Shown: positions 15,521 through 25,200 of the stretch, in pieces
Position numbering within the stretch: position 1 is the stretch's first letter
Layout of the letters: each line of letters begins with the position of its first letter
DNA from: Nocardia carnea
GTDB lineage: Bacteria; Actinomycetota; Actinomycetes; Mycobacteriales; Mycobacteriaceae
Reading direction: 5' to 3'
Assembly (NCBI RefSeq): GCF_029869215.1
Contig: NZ_JARWPM010000407.1
Span: 1-34,091 of the forward strand
Length of the DNA: 34,091 nt
Made by a program: the position numbers and the translations under genes
The notes under the pieces: model-generated
Databases searched by the model: none
Told to the model about the DNA's origin: nothing
Seen by the model: the letters and a program-made list of their open reading frames with translations, nothing else

Positions 15521-16195
15521 TCAGTGCGCGAGCAGCGAATCGGTCACCGTCAACGGTGCCGCGGTCGCCGACCGCACCTGCTCGACGCTCACCCCCGGGG
15601 CCGTCTCCCGCAGCAGCAGGGTGCCGGCACCGGCCACATCGATCACGGCGAGATCGGTGATGATCCGGTGCACCACCGCCCGGCCGGTCAGCGGGAGCGT
15701 GCAGGCTTCTACGATCTTGGCCGCACCCCCGCGCTCGGTATGTTCCATGACCACGATGACCCGTTCCGCGCCGTGCACCAGATCCATCGCCCCGCCCATA
15801 CCCTTGACCATCTTTCCGGGCACCATCCAGTTCGCGAGGTCCCCGGACGCCGAGACCTGCATGCCGCCGAGTACCGCGGTGCCGATATGGCCGCCCCGGA
15901 TCATCCCGAACGACAGCGCCGAATCGAAGAACGCGGCACCGGGTTCGACGGTGACCGTCTCCTTACCCGCGTTGATCAGGTTCGGGTCCACCGCGTCGTC
16001 GGCCGGGTACGGGCCGGTGCCCAGGATCCCGTTCTCCGAATGCAGCGTCACCCGCACCGACGGATCGAGATAGCCGGGAATCAAGGTGGGCAGGCCGATC
16101 CCGAGATTCACATAGTCGCCGTCGCGTAGTTCGGCCGCGGCGCGGCGCGCCATCTCCGGCCGGCTCCAGCCGGTCCGGGTCGCGGGTCCGGTCAT
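15521..16195 (-). CDS. scoB: 3-oxoacid CoA-transferase subunit B
   Basis: 224-residue beta subunit of a family I CoA-transferase. The catalytic glutamate is Glu54 in HSENGILG. Conserved stretches [43 protein letters not shown] and MEHTERGG follow in order. The heterodimer moves CoA from succinyl-CoA to a 3-oxoacid such as acetoacetate (Sco) or 3-oxoadipate (PcaIJ); sequence alone does not separate these. ATG at 16195 overlaps the subunit A stop by four bases (ATGA), with GGAG upstream inside subunit A, which gives coupled 1:1 translation. Confidence 0.92.
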   Translation of the reverse strand: MTGPATRTGWSRPEMARRAAAELRDGDYVNLGIGLPTLIPGYLDPSVRVTLHSENGILGTGPYPADDAVDPNLINAGKETVTVEPGAAFFDSALSFGMIRGGHIGTAVLGGMQVSASGDLANWMVPGKMVKGMGGAMDLVHGAERVIVVMEHTERGGAAKIVEACTLPLTGRAVVHRIITDLAVIDVAGAGTLLLRETAPGVSVEQVRSATAAPLTVTDSLLAH

Positions 16196-16959
16196 CGGTT
16201 CACTCCTGCCTGTTCGCGGGTGGTGCGCTTCTCGACGCGTGTCTGCTGCGGTCCGGTTTCGACGATCCGCTGGACGAAGATTCCGGGCAGGTGCACCTGC
16301 GCCGGGTCGATCTCGCCCGGTTCGACCAGCCGCTCGACCTGGGCGATCGTCACCCGGCCGGCCATCGCGGCCAGCGGGTTGAAGTTCATCGCCGCCTTGT
16401 CGAACACCAGGTTGCCGTCGGTATCGCCCAGTACCGCGTGCACCAGCGCGAAATCCGCGGTGATTCCGGTTTCGAGTACGTAGTACTTGCCGCCGAACTC
16501 GCGGATCTCTTTGGGCGGCGACGCGATCGCGACCGTGCCGTCCGCGTGATAACGCCACGGCAGTCCGCCGTCGGCTATCGGGGTCCCGACGCCCGCGGGG
16601 GTGAAGAACGCGGGGATCCCGGCACCTCCCGCCCGCAGCCGTTCGGCCAGCGTGCCCTGCGGTGTCAGCTCCACCTCGAGTTCCCCGGCCAGGTACTGCC
16701 GGGCGAATTCCTTGTTCTCGCCTACATAGGAGGCGGTGACGCGGCGAATACGGCCGGAACCCAGCAGGATTCCCAGGCCGTGGTCATCCACGCCGCAATT
16801 GTTGGAGAACACCTCGAGCGCATTCGCACCCGTTTCGGCGAGTGCCGCGATCAACACGTCGGGGATCCCGCACAAACCGAACCCGCCGACGGCGATCGTG
16901 GCGCCGTCGCCGATATCGGCGACGGCTTCCGCCGCCGACTCCACCACCCGTGTACTCAA
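16192..16959 (-). CDS. scoA: 3-oxoacid CoA-transferase subunit A
   Basis: 255-residue alpha subunit. The CoA-binding glycine loop GGFGLCGIP is near residues 25-33, followed by [45 protein letters not shown] and FFTPAGVGT, all characteristic of the SCOT/PcaI alpha chain. The start is TTG at 16959 with a strong GAGGAGGG eight bases upstream. First gene of a two-gene operon with subunit B. It is divergent from an IclR regulator, an arrangement common for beta-ketoadipate and ketone-body utilisation genes, so substrate-induced control is likely. The symbol is used in the broad sense; pcaI is the alternative. Confidence 0.92.
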   Translation of the reverse strand: MSTRVVESAAEAVADIGDGATIAVGGFGLCGIPDVLIAALAETGANALEVFSNNCGVDDHGLGILLGSGRIRRVTASYVGENKEFARQYLAGELEVELTPQGTLAERLRAGGAGIPAFFTPAGVGTPIADGGLPWRYHADGTVAIASPPKEIREFGGKYYVLETGITADFALVHAVLGDTDGNLVFDKAAMNFNPLAAMAGRVTIAQVERLVEPGEIDPAQVHLPGIFVQRIVETGPQQTRVEKRTTREQAGVNR

Positions 16960-17020
16960 CAGAGCAACCCTCCTCGTCTTCCGCGAACCGCTTCGCGCTC
17001 GGTGAGCGGACGCGGCCCTA

Positions 17021-17052
17021 CTGGCAATTACTGAATCAAATAGCCAGTTCAG
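17021..17052. promoter_or_regulatory. Operator-like inverted repeats in the CoA-transferase/IclR intergenic region
   Basis: Two interleaved inverted repeats lie in an unusually AT-rich stretch: CTGGC (17021-17025) with GCCAG (17043-17047), and CTGAA (17031-17035) with TTCAG (17048-17052). The word ACTGAAT at 17030-17036 recurs at 17121-17127 just before the regulator start. This would suit an IclR-type site controlling both divergent genes. Binding is inferred. Confidence 0.45.
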
Positions 17053-17145
17053 CGGGCAATAATTCTGAGAGTTCGATCGAAATCCGATCGCTCGGCGAAC
17101 CCTCTCGCCACAGTCTGTTCACTGAATGGACGTATGCTCCTGGCC

Positions 17146-18045
17146 ATGGAGGACAAGCCGCATGTCATCGGCCGGGCCACCGCGCTGCTGCGCGCCCTCG
17201 GCGATCACGAACCGGCCGGGGCCTCGACGACCGAGCTCGCCCGCGCCGCCGCCGTCGCCCGCCCCACGGCCCACCGGATGCTGATGTCGCTGGCGGCGGA
17301 AGGGTTCGTCGATCGCGACAACACCACCGGCAAATGGACACTCGGCCCGGAGATCTACCTGCTCGGAGCGCTCGCCGCCGACCGCTACGATATCGCCGCC
17401 GACGCCCGCGATATCCTGCGCGAACTCGCCCGCGACACCGGAGAGAGCGCATTCCTGTCGGCCCGCCGCGGCGACGAAACCGTCTGTGTGGCCGCCGAGG
17501 AAGGCAGTTTCCCGCTCCGCTCCCATGTACTGCATCCCGGTATCCGGTTCCCCCTCGGCGTCGCCTCCGCCGGCCTGGTGATCCTGGCGCATCTCCCCGA
17601 CCGCGATATCGACGACTACCTCGGCCGCGCCGACCTGACCGGAAGCCACGGCGCCGCGCATGCCACCGCCGCCCTCCGGGACCGGATACACCGCACCCGC
17701 GTCGACGGATACGCGACCAATCCCGGTCTGCTCGTCGAAGGCAGCTGGGGTATGGGCGCCGCGGTCTTCGATCACCACGATTCCCCCGCGTGGGCACTCA
17801 GCCTCACCGGCGTAGAGACCCGTTTTTCCACCGAACGACGGCCGGAACTCGGCACCCGGCTCCTGCACGCGGCCCACCTCCTGACCCTCCGGCTACGCGC
17901 CCGGCTGCCGGCAGACAAGGGCCGCACCCGAGCGGGTGATCGGCCCCGGCACGACCGTCCGGCTGCCGGATGGCCGCCGGCGGATTCGTCCGTATCGAAG
18001 TCCGGCGCGACAGCCGGCCGGAGCGCCGTGGGCAGGCCGTGGTAA
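17146..18045 (+). CDS. IclR family transcriptional regulator
   Basis: About 299 residues. The N-terminal winged helix (VIGRATALLRAL, STTELARAAAVARPTAHRML, DRDNTTGKWTLGPEIYLLG) is followed by the IclR effector domain (ETVCVAAEEGSFPLRSHV, GIRFPLGVASAGLVILA, GYATNPGLLVEGSWGMGAAV). It probably controls the divergent CoA-transferase operon. Neither ATG 17134 nor ATG 17146 has a good ribosome binding site. TATGCT at 17133-17138 sits where a -10 would place transcription start at 17146, so a leaderless message is possible. The last 45 or so residues, after LLTLRLRARL, are Arg/Pro/Ala-rich, unlike the family, and may be a neutral read-through extension. Confidence 0.88.
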   Translation: MEDKPHVIGRATALLRALGDHEPAGASTTELARAAAVARPTAHRMLMSLAAEGFVDRDNTTGKWTLGPEIYLLGALAADRYDIAADARDILRELARDTGESAFLSARRGDETVCVAAEEGSFPLRSHVLHPGIRFPLGVASAGLVILAHLPDRDIDDYLGRADLTGSHGAAHATAALRDRIHRTRVDGYATNPGLLVEGSWGMGAAVFDHHDSPAWALSLTGVETRFSTERRPELGTRLLHAAHLLTLRLRARLPADKGRTRAGDRPRHDRPAAGWPPADSSVSKSGATAGRSAVGRPW

Positions 18046-18451
18046 TCGCCGCGACCTGTGTTTCCGCATCGTCGACCGGCCGGAGGGAGTACTCGGCGGC
18101 CTCGTCGGTGCCGCCCGGGCCCTCCACTTCTGGGCGGCCATCAACAAGGCGCTGTAGGCGGGGTGACCACGACGGGCCCCAGGGGTGAGCAACCTGTGGC
18201 ACCTGACGCTTACGCCCGCATAGGGTGGGTCGACACCGCCAGGTCACCGGCCACCGGGCGATCACCGCCTTGACACAGACACCGCTTCTGTGCCGATCAG
18301 GGGTCCGGGAAAGAGTTGTGGCACAATGTGGCAGCCCTTGTCAGCTGATAGAGGCCGTCCGATTCGCGGCGGTCCGAACGCTGTCGACGAGAGCGATCCC
18401 GTGCCGGTGACCTGACCGACGATGCGGGGTTTACACCGCATATGGCACACG
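18046..18451. other. Intergenic stretch before the DOT1-like methyltransferase
   Basis: About 400 bp with no recognised gene. A rightward frame that overlaps the IclR tail ends at 18155-18157 with the hydrophobic segment GGLVGAARALHFWAAINKAL; it has no credible ribosome binding site and I cannot assign it. A GTGGCA word recurs (around 18195, 18318, 18328), and GC content falls toward 18400. A palindrome at 18422 is listed separately. Confidence 0.4.
18422..18441. promoter_or_regulatory. Perfect palindrome upstream of the methyltransferase
   Basis: ATGCGG (18422-18427) and CCGCAT (18436-18441) are perfect inverted copies with an 8-nt AT-richer centre GGTTTACA. The first ATG of the following open frame is inside this element. 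I read that as a sign that translation starts downstream and that this is an operator or leader hairpin. Confidence 0.4.
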
Positions 18452-19447
18452 ATGGGTGTGAAGCCGTTGCTGCGGACGGACATACTGCGGGCGCTGATGA
18501 ACGGTGCCGCCGATTCGTTGCGGGAAAATCTGGTCCGGCGCGCAGCTCCCGTTCTGGCCGAGCGGCACAGTGGGGAAAACCTCCGTCAAGGCAACGATTT
18601 CCTGGGCAGAGGCGACGAACACGGCGCAGACAGCCTCGCCGGGGACATCCCCGCGTATCGTGCCGAGCTCGGACCTGTGCGCACCTCCGCGGCACGCGTA
18701 TCGCAGGACACCGACCCGGTCTTCCTCGATATTCGTGAACGTCTCTTCGTACGCGGCGACGCAGCCGCCCGCGCGGCGTGGGGTCGTGAGTTGATGGAGC
18801 TGACAGAACTCGGCTACGGCAGGCAGGCCGACCACCATCTCGAACAGGTCTTGGGCCTGCCCGCGTACCGGTACCATGAAGCTCCCTCAGCTGGGCGACC
18901 GGCCGCGCCGTTCGAAGGGCTGTCCCCGCAACTGGCGGGACAGCCGGGGCTGCACGCGCCGGAACCCTCGCGGATGGTCTATCTGACTCCGGTCGCCAAG
19001 GCATTGAACCTCACACCCGACGACGTCGTCTACGACATCGGTTCCGGCCTCGGCAAGGCAGGTCTGTTCTTCGGCGGATTCACTCCGGCCAAACGTGTCG
19101 TCGGACTCGAGATCGAGCCCGCGTATGCGGCGTACGCCGATGAGCGCGCCCGCGAACTGGGGCTTTCGCATGTGAGCTTCGTAAACCGGGACGCGCTGGA
19201 GGCCGATATATCCGACGGTACGGCCTTCTACTTCTACAACCCCTTCGGATCGACAGCGGACCGGGATACCGTAGGCCTGCTGGCGGAGCGGTTCGCGGAA
19301 CTGGGCAGCGAGCGCGACATCCAGATCGCCGTCAAGGGCAAACCTCTGCAGACGCGATTGGACGAGACTGGAGTGTTTTCGGCCGAGACCGTCCTGGAGG
19401 ACCCGGCAGTCTGGAAGGTATACCGCAGTCACCAGGACCCGCGGTAG
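18452..19447 (+). CDS. Class I methyltransferase, DOT1-like core
   Basis: About 331 residues from ATG 18452 (341 from ATG 18422); neither start has a clear ribosome binding site. The C-terminal half is a SAM-binding fold: VYDIGSGLGKAGLFFGGF (motif I), RVVGLEIEPAYAAYA (acidic end of beta 2), FVNRDALEADI and FYFYNPFGSTAD (motif IV). The DxGSGxG, GxE and NPFG order resembles DOT1-like methyltransferases, but the substrate is unknown. The N-terminal 170 residues are helical and charged and match no domain I know. GC content looks lower than in neighbouring genes, and a possible transposase relic follows, so recent acquisition is plausible. Confidence 0.78.
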   Translation: MGVKPLLRTDILRALMNGAADSLRENLVRRAAPVLAERHSGENLRQGNDFLGRGDEHGADSLAGDIPAYRAELGPVRTSAARVSQDTDPVFLDIRERLFVRGDAAARAAWGRELMELTELGYGRQADHHLEQVLGLPAYRYHEAPSAGRPAAPFEGLSPQLAGQPGLHAPEPSRMVYLTPVAKALNLTPDDVVYDIGSGLGKAGLFFGGFTPAKRVVGLEIEPAYAAYADERARELGLSHVSFVNRDALEADISDGTAFYFYNPFGSTADRDTVGLLAERFAELGSERDIQIAVKGKPLQTRLDETGVFSAETVLEDPAVWKVYRSHQDPR

Positions 19448-19499
19448 TGCCGACGACAGGCCAGTCCTGCCACCGGAGTTCAGCTGCTGGAGAGTGTCC

Positions 19500-19570
19500 T
19501 CAAAGCCATGTGAGCAGGGTGGCCAGGCCGAGCATCCCGCGATAGGAGCGCAGACGACGAGATATCGGCC
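19500..19570 (-). pseudogene. Possible C-terminal relic of a transposase
   Basis: In one minus-strand frame this stretch reads PISRRLRSYRGMLGLATLLTWL and then stops at 19500-19502. It resembles the final helix of some IS-encoded transposases and is followed by GAGGACACTCTCCAGC, which could be an element end. No upstream part of a transposase is present, because the frame runs into the mycolyltransferase gene. Recalled similarity only; chance is possible. Confidence 0.25.
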
Positions 19571-19579
19571 CGGTATCGG

Positions 19580-20569
19580 CTAGCCGGCCCCGAGCGCGTC
19601 GAGAATCATCGGCCGGGCGGTAGTGATCGCCTGCTCCCAGTAGGGCCAGGTGTGGGTGCCGTCGACGATATCGATCCGCGCCGCAATCCCCAGCGCCGCG
19701 ACCCGATCACGGAAGATCTGGGCGGCCATCATCGCCATCGCCTCCAGACCCATCGCGTTCACGGTATCGCCGAACCAGTACGGCACATCGGCCGCTCCGG
19801 GCACGCCGTTGCCGGCCGAGAGGTACATCGGCAGGCCGCGCAGCAGTTCGGCCTGCACCGTCGGATCGTTGCGGCGCCAGGCGGGATCGCCGGCCGGGCC
19901 CCACATATCCTCCATATTGAACCGGCCCTCGTCCCACATCGCGGCCCGGACCGCCTCGCTCCACATCGGGAAGGTCGGATTGACGAAGCCGGAGAAGGAT
20001 CCGGCGAACTTGAACTGGTCACGGTGGTGTGCGGCCAGCGTCAGTGCCGATCCGCCACCCATGGAGGCACCCACGACGGCATTGTTCGTCCGCGAAACCC
20101 CGTAGCGGGCAAGGAAGTCCGGCAATTCCTCGGTGAGGAAGGTTTCCCACTTGTAGGTGGTGGTCTGGCCGTTGGTACTGCTGGGCCGATACCAGTCGGA
20201 ATAGAAACTGGAATTGCCGCCGACGGGGAACACCAGTGTTACGTCGTCACCCGCGAACCGGCGCAGCACATCGGTATCGCTGACCCACTGACTGTGATCC
20301 CGCGGCGCCCGCAAACCGTCGAGCACGTACAGCGCCGCGCTCCCACCGCGCGCCGCCCATTGCACCTGGACCTTCACCGGCCCCATCCCCGACGGCACCA
20401 TGAGTTCCTGGTAGTCCCCGCCCGGCGCCCGCAGGACCGGAGCCGCGCTCGGCGCCGCACCCGCCACCGGCCCACCGGCCCCGGCCATCAGTAATGCCGC
20501 CGCGACCACCGCGCCGAATATCCGCAGCCGCCGCCACGCCGCCCGCCGATTCTCTTCTCGCACTTCCAC
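19580..20569 (-). CDS. Antigen 85-type mycolyltransferase/esterase, exported
   Basis: 329-residue secreted alpha/beta hydrolase. A basic N-terminus and hydrophobic stretch (IFGAVVAAALLMAGAGGPVAGAA, residues 17-39) form a signal peptide. The mature domain shows the antigen 85 layout: LYVLDGLRAPRDHSQW, VFPVGGNSSFYSDWY, KWETFLTEELPDFL, nucleophile Ser169 in VVGASMGGGSA, and the histidine in DGTHTWPYW. These enzymes transfer mycolic acids to trehalose and arabinogalactan outside the membrane. This gene is strong evidence that the host is a mycolic-acid bacterium. Start is GTG at 20569 with a weak binding site. It is divergent from a small secreted protein. Which fbp paralogue it is cannot be told. 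Confidence 0.93.
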   Translation of the reverse strand: MEVREENRRAAWRRLRIFGAVVAAALLMAGAGGPVAGAAPSAAPVLRAPGGDYQELMVPSGMGPVKVQVQWAARGGSAALYVLDGLRAPRDHSQWVSDTDVLRRFAGDDVTLVFPVGGNSSFYSDWYRPSSTNGQTTTYKWETFLTEELPDFLARYGVSRTNNAVVGASMGGGSALTLAAHHRDQFKFAGSFSGFVNPTFPMWSEAVRAAMWDEGRFNMEDMWGPAGDPAWRRNDPTVQAELLRGLPMYLSAGNGVPGAADVPYWFGDTVNAMGLEAMAMMAAQIFRDRVAALGIAARIDIVDGTHTWPYWEQAITTARPMILDALGAG

Positions 20570-20876
20570 GCCCCGTCTTCAGTTCTGCCCGCGCTGTCGC
20601 TCACGCTACCGAAACGCCCGGCATTCCGCGCATTCGTCACCGACGGCGGGTGCTGTGAATATGCACAGCTTCAGCGCCACTACCACCGTGCGCAGCCGTT
20701 CGGCCGAACACCGCAGAGCCGCTCTTGCGCCGCGAGACCCGGTTTCCCACGGAAACTTCTCGGCTGCCCGTTTTTTCGTATTTCGAGGGGGTACCGCGGT
20801 CCTGTCACCTAGTGCACGCATCCGGCCCCGTGCAGACTCGCGGCGACCGGAACGTCATGAACGAGAGGGTCGAGGT
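20570..20876. promoter_or_regulatory. Divergent promoter region of two exported proteins
   Basis: 307 bp between the mycolyltransferase and the small secreted protein. It holds a short T-rich stretch at 20772-20782, but I found no promoter or operator I would defend. Open frames crossing it look like shadows. Confidence 0.4.
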
Positions 20877-21308
20877 ATGCGTAAACCCATTCGGTTGTTC
20901 GGCTCCGCCGTAGTTCTCGGTATCGCCGGGCCGGCGGCCACACTCGCGGCGCCGGGCGCCGGGGCGGCGGTGACCGGGATAACCATCGACGCCGGACCGG
21001 AGGGCTTGCGTGCCGGGTGCCCCTATACGGTGACGGCAACCGTCGACGCGCCACCCACCGAAGCGGGACCGATCACGATCATCAACAGTGGCGGCGTGAT
21101 CGGCGGTAACGGTAACCGCCTCGGCGAGGCCCGGTACCACCCCGAGAACGGGACAGCCACCTTCGAGTGGGTTCCCGAGCAGCCGGGCCGCCAGAACCTC
21201 ACCGCGCAGCAGTTCACGCCCGGGCAGTACCCGTCCTCGAAGTACATCGAGGTCGATATCCGCAGCCGCGGCCTGGACACCGGAAGTGCCTGCCTGCCGC
21301 TACCCTGA
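20877..21308 (+). CDS. Small secreted protein, Ig-like fold suspected
   Basis: 143 residues. Signal peptide at about residues 1-31 (MRKPIRLFGSAVVLGIAG to the end of GAGAAV). The mature part is short beta-strand-rich sequence (GITIDAGPEGL, GCPYTVTATVDAPP, TATFEWVPEQPGRQNLTA) with two cysteines, near the start (GCPY) and end (SACLPLP), that could form one disulfide. This pattern is like single Ig/Big-type domains of Nocardia secreted proteins. ATG at 20877 has GAGAGGG upstream. It converges on the MspA porin gene. Function not known. Confidence 0.75.
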   Translation: MRKPIRLFGSAVVLGIAGPAATLAAPGAGAAVTGITIDAGPEGLRAGCPYTVTATVDAPPTEAGPITIINSGGVIGGNGNRLGEARYHPENGTATFEWVPEQPGRQNLTAQQFTPGQYPSSKYIEVDIRSRGLDTGSACLPLP

Positions 21309-21320
21309 CCCGAGCCGGGA

Positions 21321-21357
21321 CCGGTGGTGGCCCTCCCTCGGGCCGAGCCGCCACCGG
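21321..21357. terminator. Nested hairpin between convergent exported-protein genes
   Basis: An outer inverted repeat CCGGTGG (21321-21327) and CCACCGG (21351-21357) encloses an inner one, GGCCC (21329-21333) and GGGCC (21340-21344), with a 6-nt loop. It lies between the stops at 21308 and 21385, where a bidirectional terminator is expected. Confidence 0.5.
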
Positions 21358-21384
21358 GCAGGCAGGTCCCGTGGGAGCCCGCGG

Positions 21385-22086
21385 TCAGAAACTGAAGGGG
21401 GTGCCGTACCCGGTTGTCTGTGCGGCCCCGCCGGAGGTCTCGGCGCTGACGGTGACGAACGGTACGGCCGAGGCCGGCGACAGGCAGCCGCCGATGTTCA
21501 ACGGGGTGTTGGCGTGCGCGAACGTATACGGGAAGGTCGTTTCCGGAGTGAGGGTCGTTTCCCCGACCACCACCGGCGCCACCTCACCCGGCGCCAGATT
21601 CACCGCGAGTTCGCCGGCGAGTGCCCCTTCCATTCCGACACTGGGTTCCACCCCGACCAGCGGCGCGACCGTGACAACCGGTGCGGCGCCTTCCTCGAAC
21701 GTGGTGGCGACCTCGAGTTCGGTATAGGGCGAGATCGAGGTCCCGCCCCCGATCTCCGGAGCGATCGCGATGGACAACCCGTCCGAAACGTCCACCGCAC
21801 AGCCGACCAGGTACCCGACAGCGATCTTGCCACCCTGTAGAGCCGCCCCCGCTCCGTCGAGAACGACGGAAAAATTTCCGGACACTTTGGTCGCGTGTGT
21901 GAACGGTACCCCGGCCGCGACATCCTCGGCCGGGGCGAAATTCGTGGCATCCACCGAGGCGATCAGCCGCAGCCCACCCACGCCGATCTCGCCCGGTGCC
22001 GCACCGGCGGGGGGAGCGGCAACAGCGGCAGCGGCCACCGTCGTTGCGGCGAAGGCCATCGTGACAATCGAATGCTTGCGCTTCAT
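21385..22086 (-). CDS. MspA family porin
   Basis: 233 residues: an Ala-rich signal peptide (MKRKHSIVTMAFAATTVAAA, cleaved near residue 30) and a mature beta-rich domain. Family features are RLIASVDATNFAPA, the segment GYLVGCAVDV, the GTSISPYTELEV strands and the C-terminal NIGGCLSPASAVPFVTVSAET. MspA-type porins form octameric channels in the mycolic-acid outer membrane and admit small hydrophilic solutes. ATG at 22086 has GGAG five bases upstream. It lies 169 bp downstream of the NRPS gene on the same strand; read-through is possible but the gap suggests its own promoter. Confidence 0.9.
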   Translation of the reverse strand: MKRKHSIVTMAFAATTVAAAAVAAPPAGAAPGEIGVGGLRLIASVDATNFAPAEDVAAGVPFTHATKVSGNFSVVLDGAGAALQGGKIAVGYLVGCAVDVSDGLSIAIAPEIGGGTSISPYTELEVATTFEEGAAPVVTVAPLVGVEPSVGMEGALAGELAVNLAPGEVAPVVVGETTLTPETTFPYTFAHANTPLNIGGCLSPASAVPFVTVSAETSGGAAQTTGYGTPFSF

Positions 22087-22255
22087 TTCGCTCCAGTCGA
22101 ATCGGGATCGAGTAGGAACTTCGACAAGCGGACCGGCGCACCGGGCATCGCTGCCGGCGCGCATATCGGAACACTACCGGCGGGGACCGGCGACCCCCGT
22201 ACGGCCGACCGGCGCGTCGCCCGGCGGGAACGGCTGGCCTGCTGTCGACCGGTGG

Positions 22256-25200
22256 TCAGCGAACGGCTCCGGCCGCCGGTGCCGATAGACCGGTCTCCTG
22301 GAGCCGGCGCAGATACCGATCGATGATCGCGCTGTCGATTACCGGGCAGGTGATACCGCTGCCCGCCAGCGCGGCGCGGGTTCGGCTGTCGTCCAGCACC
22401 AGATCGGCGGTTCCGGGAACATCGAGATCGACATAGGTGCCGATGAGCAGCGCGGCGCGCCCGAGGTCGGCCTCCGGTGCGGAACCCGCCGCCAACTGCT
22501 CACCCAGTACACGCTGGGCCTCCTCCGCCGGGACGGTGCGCACCGGACAACCCAGCCGGGCGAGGCCGGCGAGCAGCTCCCGGACGGGCGTCGGAACCGT
22601 GTTCACCAGGTGGTACCTTTCGCCGCAAGCCGGGGCTCCGGCGATCAGCGCGGCCAGCGCGGAAGCCACATAGTCCACGGGCGCCAGCGAAACCGCCGCC
22701 GCACCCACCTCCGGCGCGACACCGATCAGTGCCGCGGCACGCAGCAGTGTCCACAGCGCGTCGCCCGGCGCAACAGCGCCGGTGCGCACGGAGCCGGCGA
22801 CCAACCCGGGCCGGTACACCGCGACAGGTACACCGTGCTCGCCTGCTCGGAGCACCAGTTGTTCGGCCACCCACTTGGTCGCCACATAACCGTGCCGGGC
22901 GACTTCGGCAGCCGCGATCTCGTTCCGCTCGGTGACGAGACCGGTGCGGTCCGGGCCCAGCACGGCGTCCAAGGTGGACACCAGGTGCACCGGGATCTTC
23001 CGGGATGTCGTGGCCAGGCGCAGTACCTCTCGGGTGCCGCCGATATTCGCGGCGCGCAGCTGCCGATAGGACGCCAGATGGTTGACGAGCGCGCCGTTGT
23101 GCACGATGCCCCCGAGCCGGCGGGCCAGGTCGACGAATGTCGGCTCGTCCAGCCCCAGGCGGGGCCGGGCCAGATCGCCCGGGACGACGATGACCCGGTT
23201 CGGCAGATCGTCGTGGACCAGCTCGTATCCGGCCATGGCGGTGCGCAGCCGAGCCAGGCCGTCCACCGCAGTGGTGGCGCGCACCAGGCAGTACACCGTC
23301 CGCGTGCCGGAATCCAGCAGTGCGCGGAGCAGATGCGTACCCAGGAATCCAGTGCCCCCGGTGAGCAGTAGCGGACCGTCCGGATCCGCGGGCGCGACAG
23401 CCTCCACCGAGAATCCGGGGTCGAGCCGTGCATCGTCGAGCAGTTGCCGGGCGAACGCGGCGGGATCGTCGTCGTCCGCGGCCGAGGTCAGCGCTCGCAC
23501 GGTCGCGGCGGTGAAGAAGGTACGCGGTTCCACCTCCAGGCCCAGGCGCTCGCGCAGCGCCGTGCGCAGGGTGAACACCAGCAGCGAGGTACCGCCGAGA
23601 GCGAAGAAATCGTCCTCCGGCCCCACCGACGGCAACCCGAGGACCTCCGCGAAGACGGCCGCGACGGCTTGTTCTTGGGGTGTCCCGGCCGAAGCCTGGT
23701 GCGCGGTGGCGGGTGCCGGGGTACCGGTACCGGACATGACCGGAGCGACGGTCCGCGTCCCGGTCGGAGCGATGATCTCGGCGAGATCGCCGACCCGCCG
23801 ATCCGGATCGTCGTGGGCCGCGGCGAGTATCGCTCGGTATCCGTGCGCGAAAGCAGTGACGGTGGCGTCGTCGAAAACAGCAGTGTCGTAGCCGAATACT
23901 GCCCGGGCCGGCGTTTCCCGGACAGTGACGGTCAGATCGAACTGAGTAGTCCGCTGCGGCACCTCCAGCACCTCGACTTCCAGGCCGTCCAGCATCAGTG
24001 GCGGCGGCGCGGGCAGGTTCTCGTACGAGAAAACGGTGCGCAGCAGTGGGTGGCCGCCGTCCAGGCGGGGGGCATCCACGGCATCGACGATCCGGTCGAA
24101 GGGCACATCGGCGTTTTCGAAGGCGTCCAGCGCGGCAGTGCGCACGCGGGTGACGAGGTCGCGGAACGAGGCGGCGGGGTCGATACGGACGCGCAACGGC
24201 AAGGTATTCACGAACATGCCGACCATCCGGTCCAGAGCGGGATGCCCCCGACCGGCCACCGGGACGCCGATGACCATATCCGTGCGACCGCTGAATCGAT
24301 GCAGCAGAACCGCGTAGGCCGCGAAGGCCACCATGAACGGCGTGCTGTCGCCGAGCGCGGTTCCGGTGACGACCGGCGCCACCGCGACCGTCGCTCCCGC
24401 GCCGGCGCGTTCGCCCGGACCGCCGGGCCGGGTGGGTAGCGGCAGGCTGTCCGGGACTCCGGCCAGCACAGTGCGCCAGTACGCCAGTTGCCGGGTGACG
24501 CGGCTACCGGGATCGGTGCGATCACCGAGTATTTCGTGCTGCCGGCAGGAGTAGTCGATATACCGCACAGGGAGCGGCGGCCAGCCCGGTTCAGTCCCCG
24601 AGCGAGCGGCCTCGTACGCGGTGATCAGATCGCCCATCAGCGGACCGAGCGACCAGCCGTCTGCGGCGATATGGTGCGCGACGAGTAACAGGACGTGCGC
24701 GTCGGTACCTGTCCGGAGCAGACGAACACGGATCGGCAGATCGACGGCCACGTCGAAGGGCCGGCGCGCGAACACCTCCGCGGCCGCGCCTGGATCGGCA
24801 TCACCGGCCACCTGGTGCGGCGACAGGTCCAGCGCGGCCAGGGCCTCGCCGACCGGCAGGACCCGCTGGTAGGCCGAGGCGCCGCGCTCCGGATACACGG
24901 TGCGCAAGGTCTCGTGCCGATCCAGTACCGCCGCAACGGCCGCACGGAGCGCGTCCAGGTCCAGTGCCCCGGTCAACCGGACCGCCGCCGGTAGATGGTA
25001 GGCCGCGGAATCCGGCAGCAGTTGGTTGAGCAGCCAGAGTCGCAACTGGGCCGGTGCCGGTGGAACCGGGCCCGGCCGGGATACCGGCACGAGTTCGAGC
25101 GCGGGCGTGAGTTCCCGGTCATCCAGCGCGGCGGCGAGTTCGGTGACGGTGGGTGAATCGAAAAGCGTACGCATGGGCATTCCGAGCCGGGCCGCGACCC

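Noticed and set aside
15274..16558. Extra frame upstream of the CoA-transferase B subunit
   Set aside because: The B subunit starts at 16195 in the ATGA overlap; the upstream part lies in subunit A in another phase.
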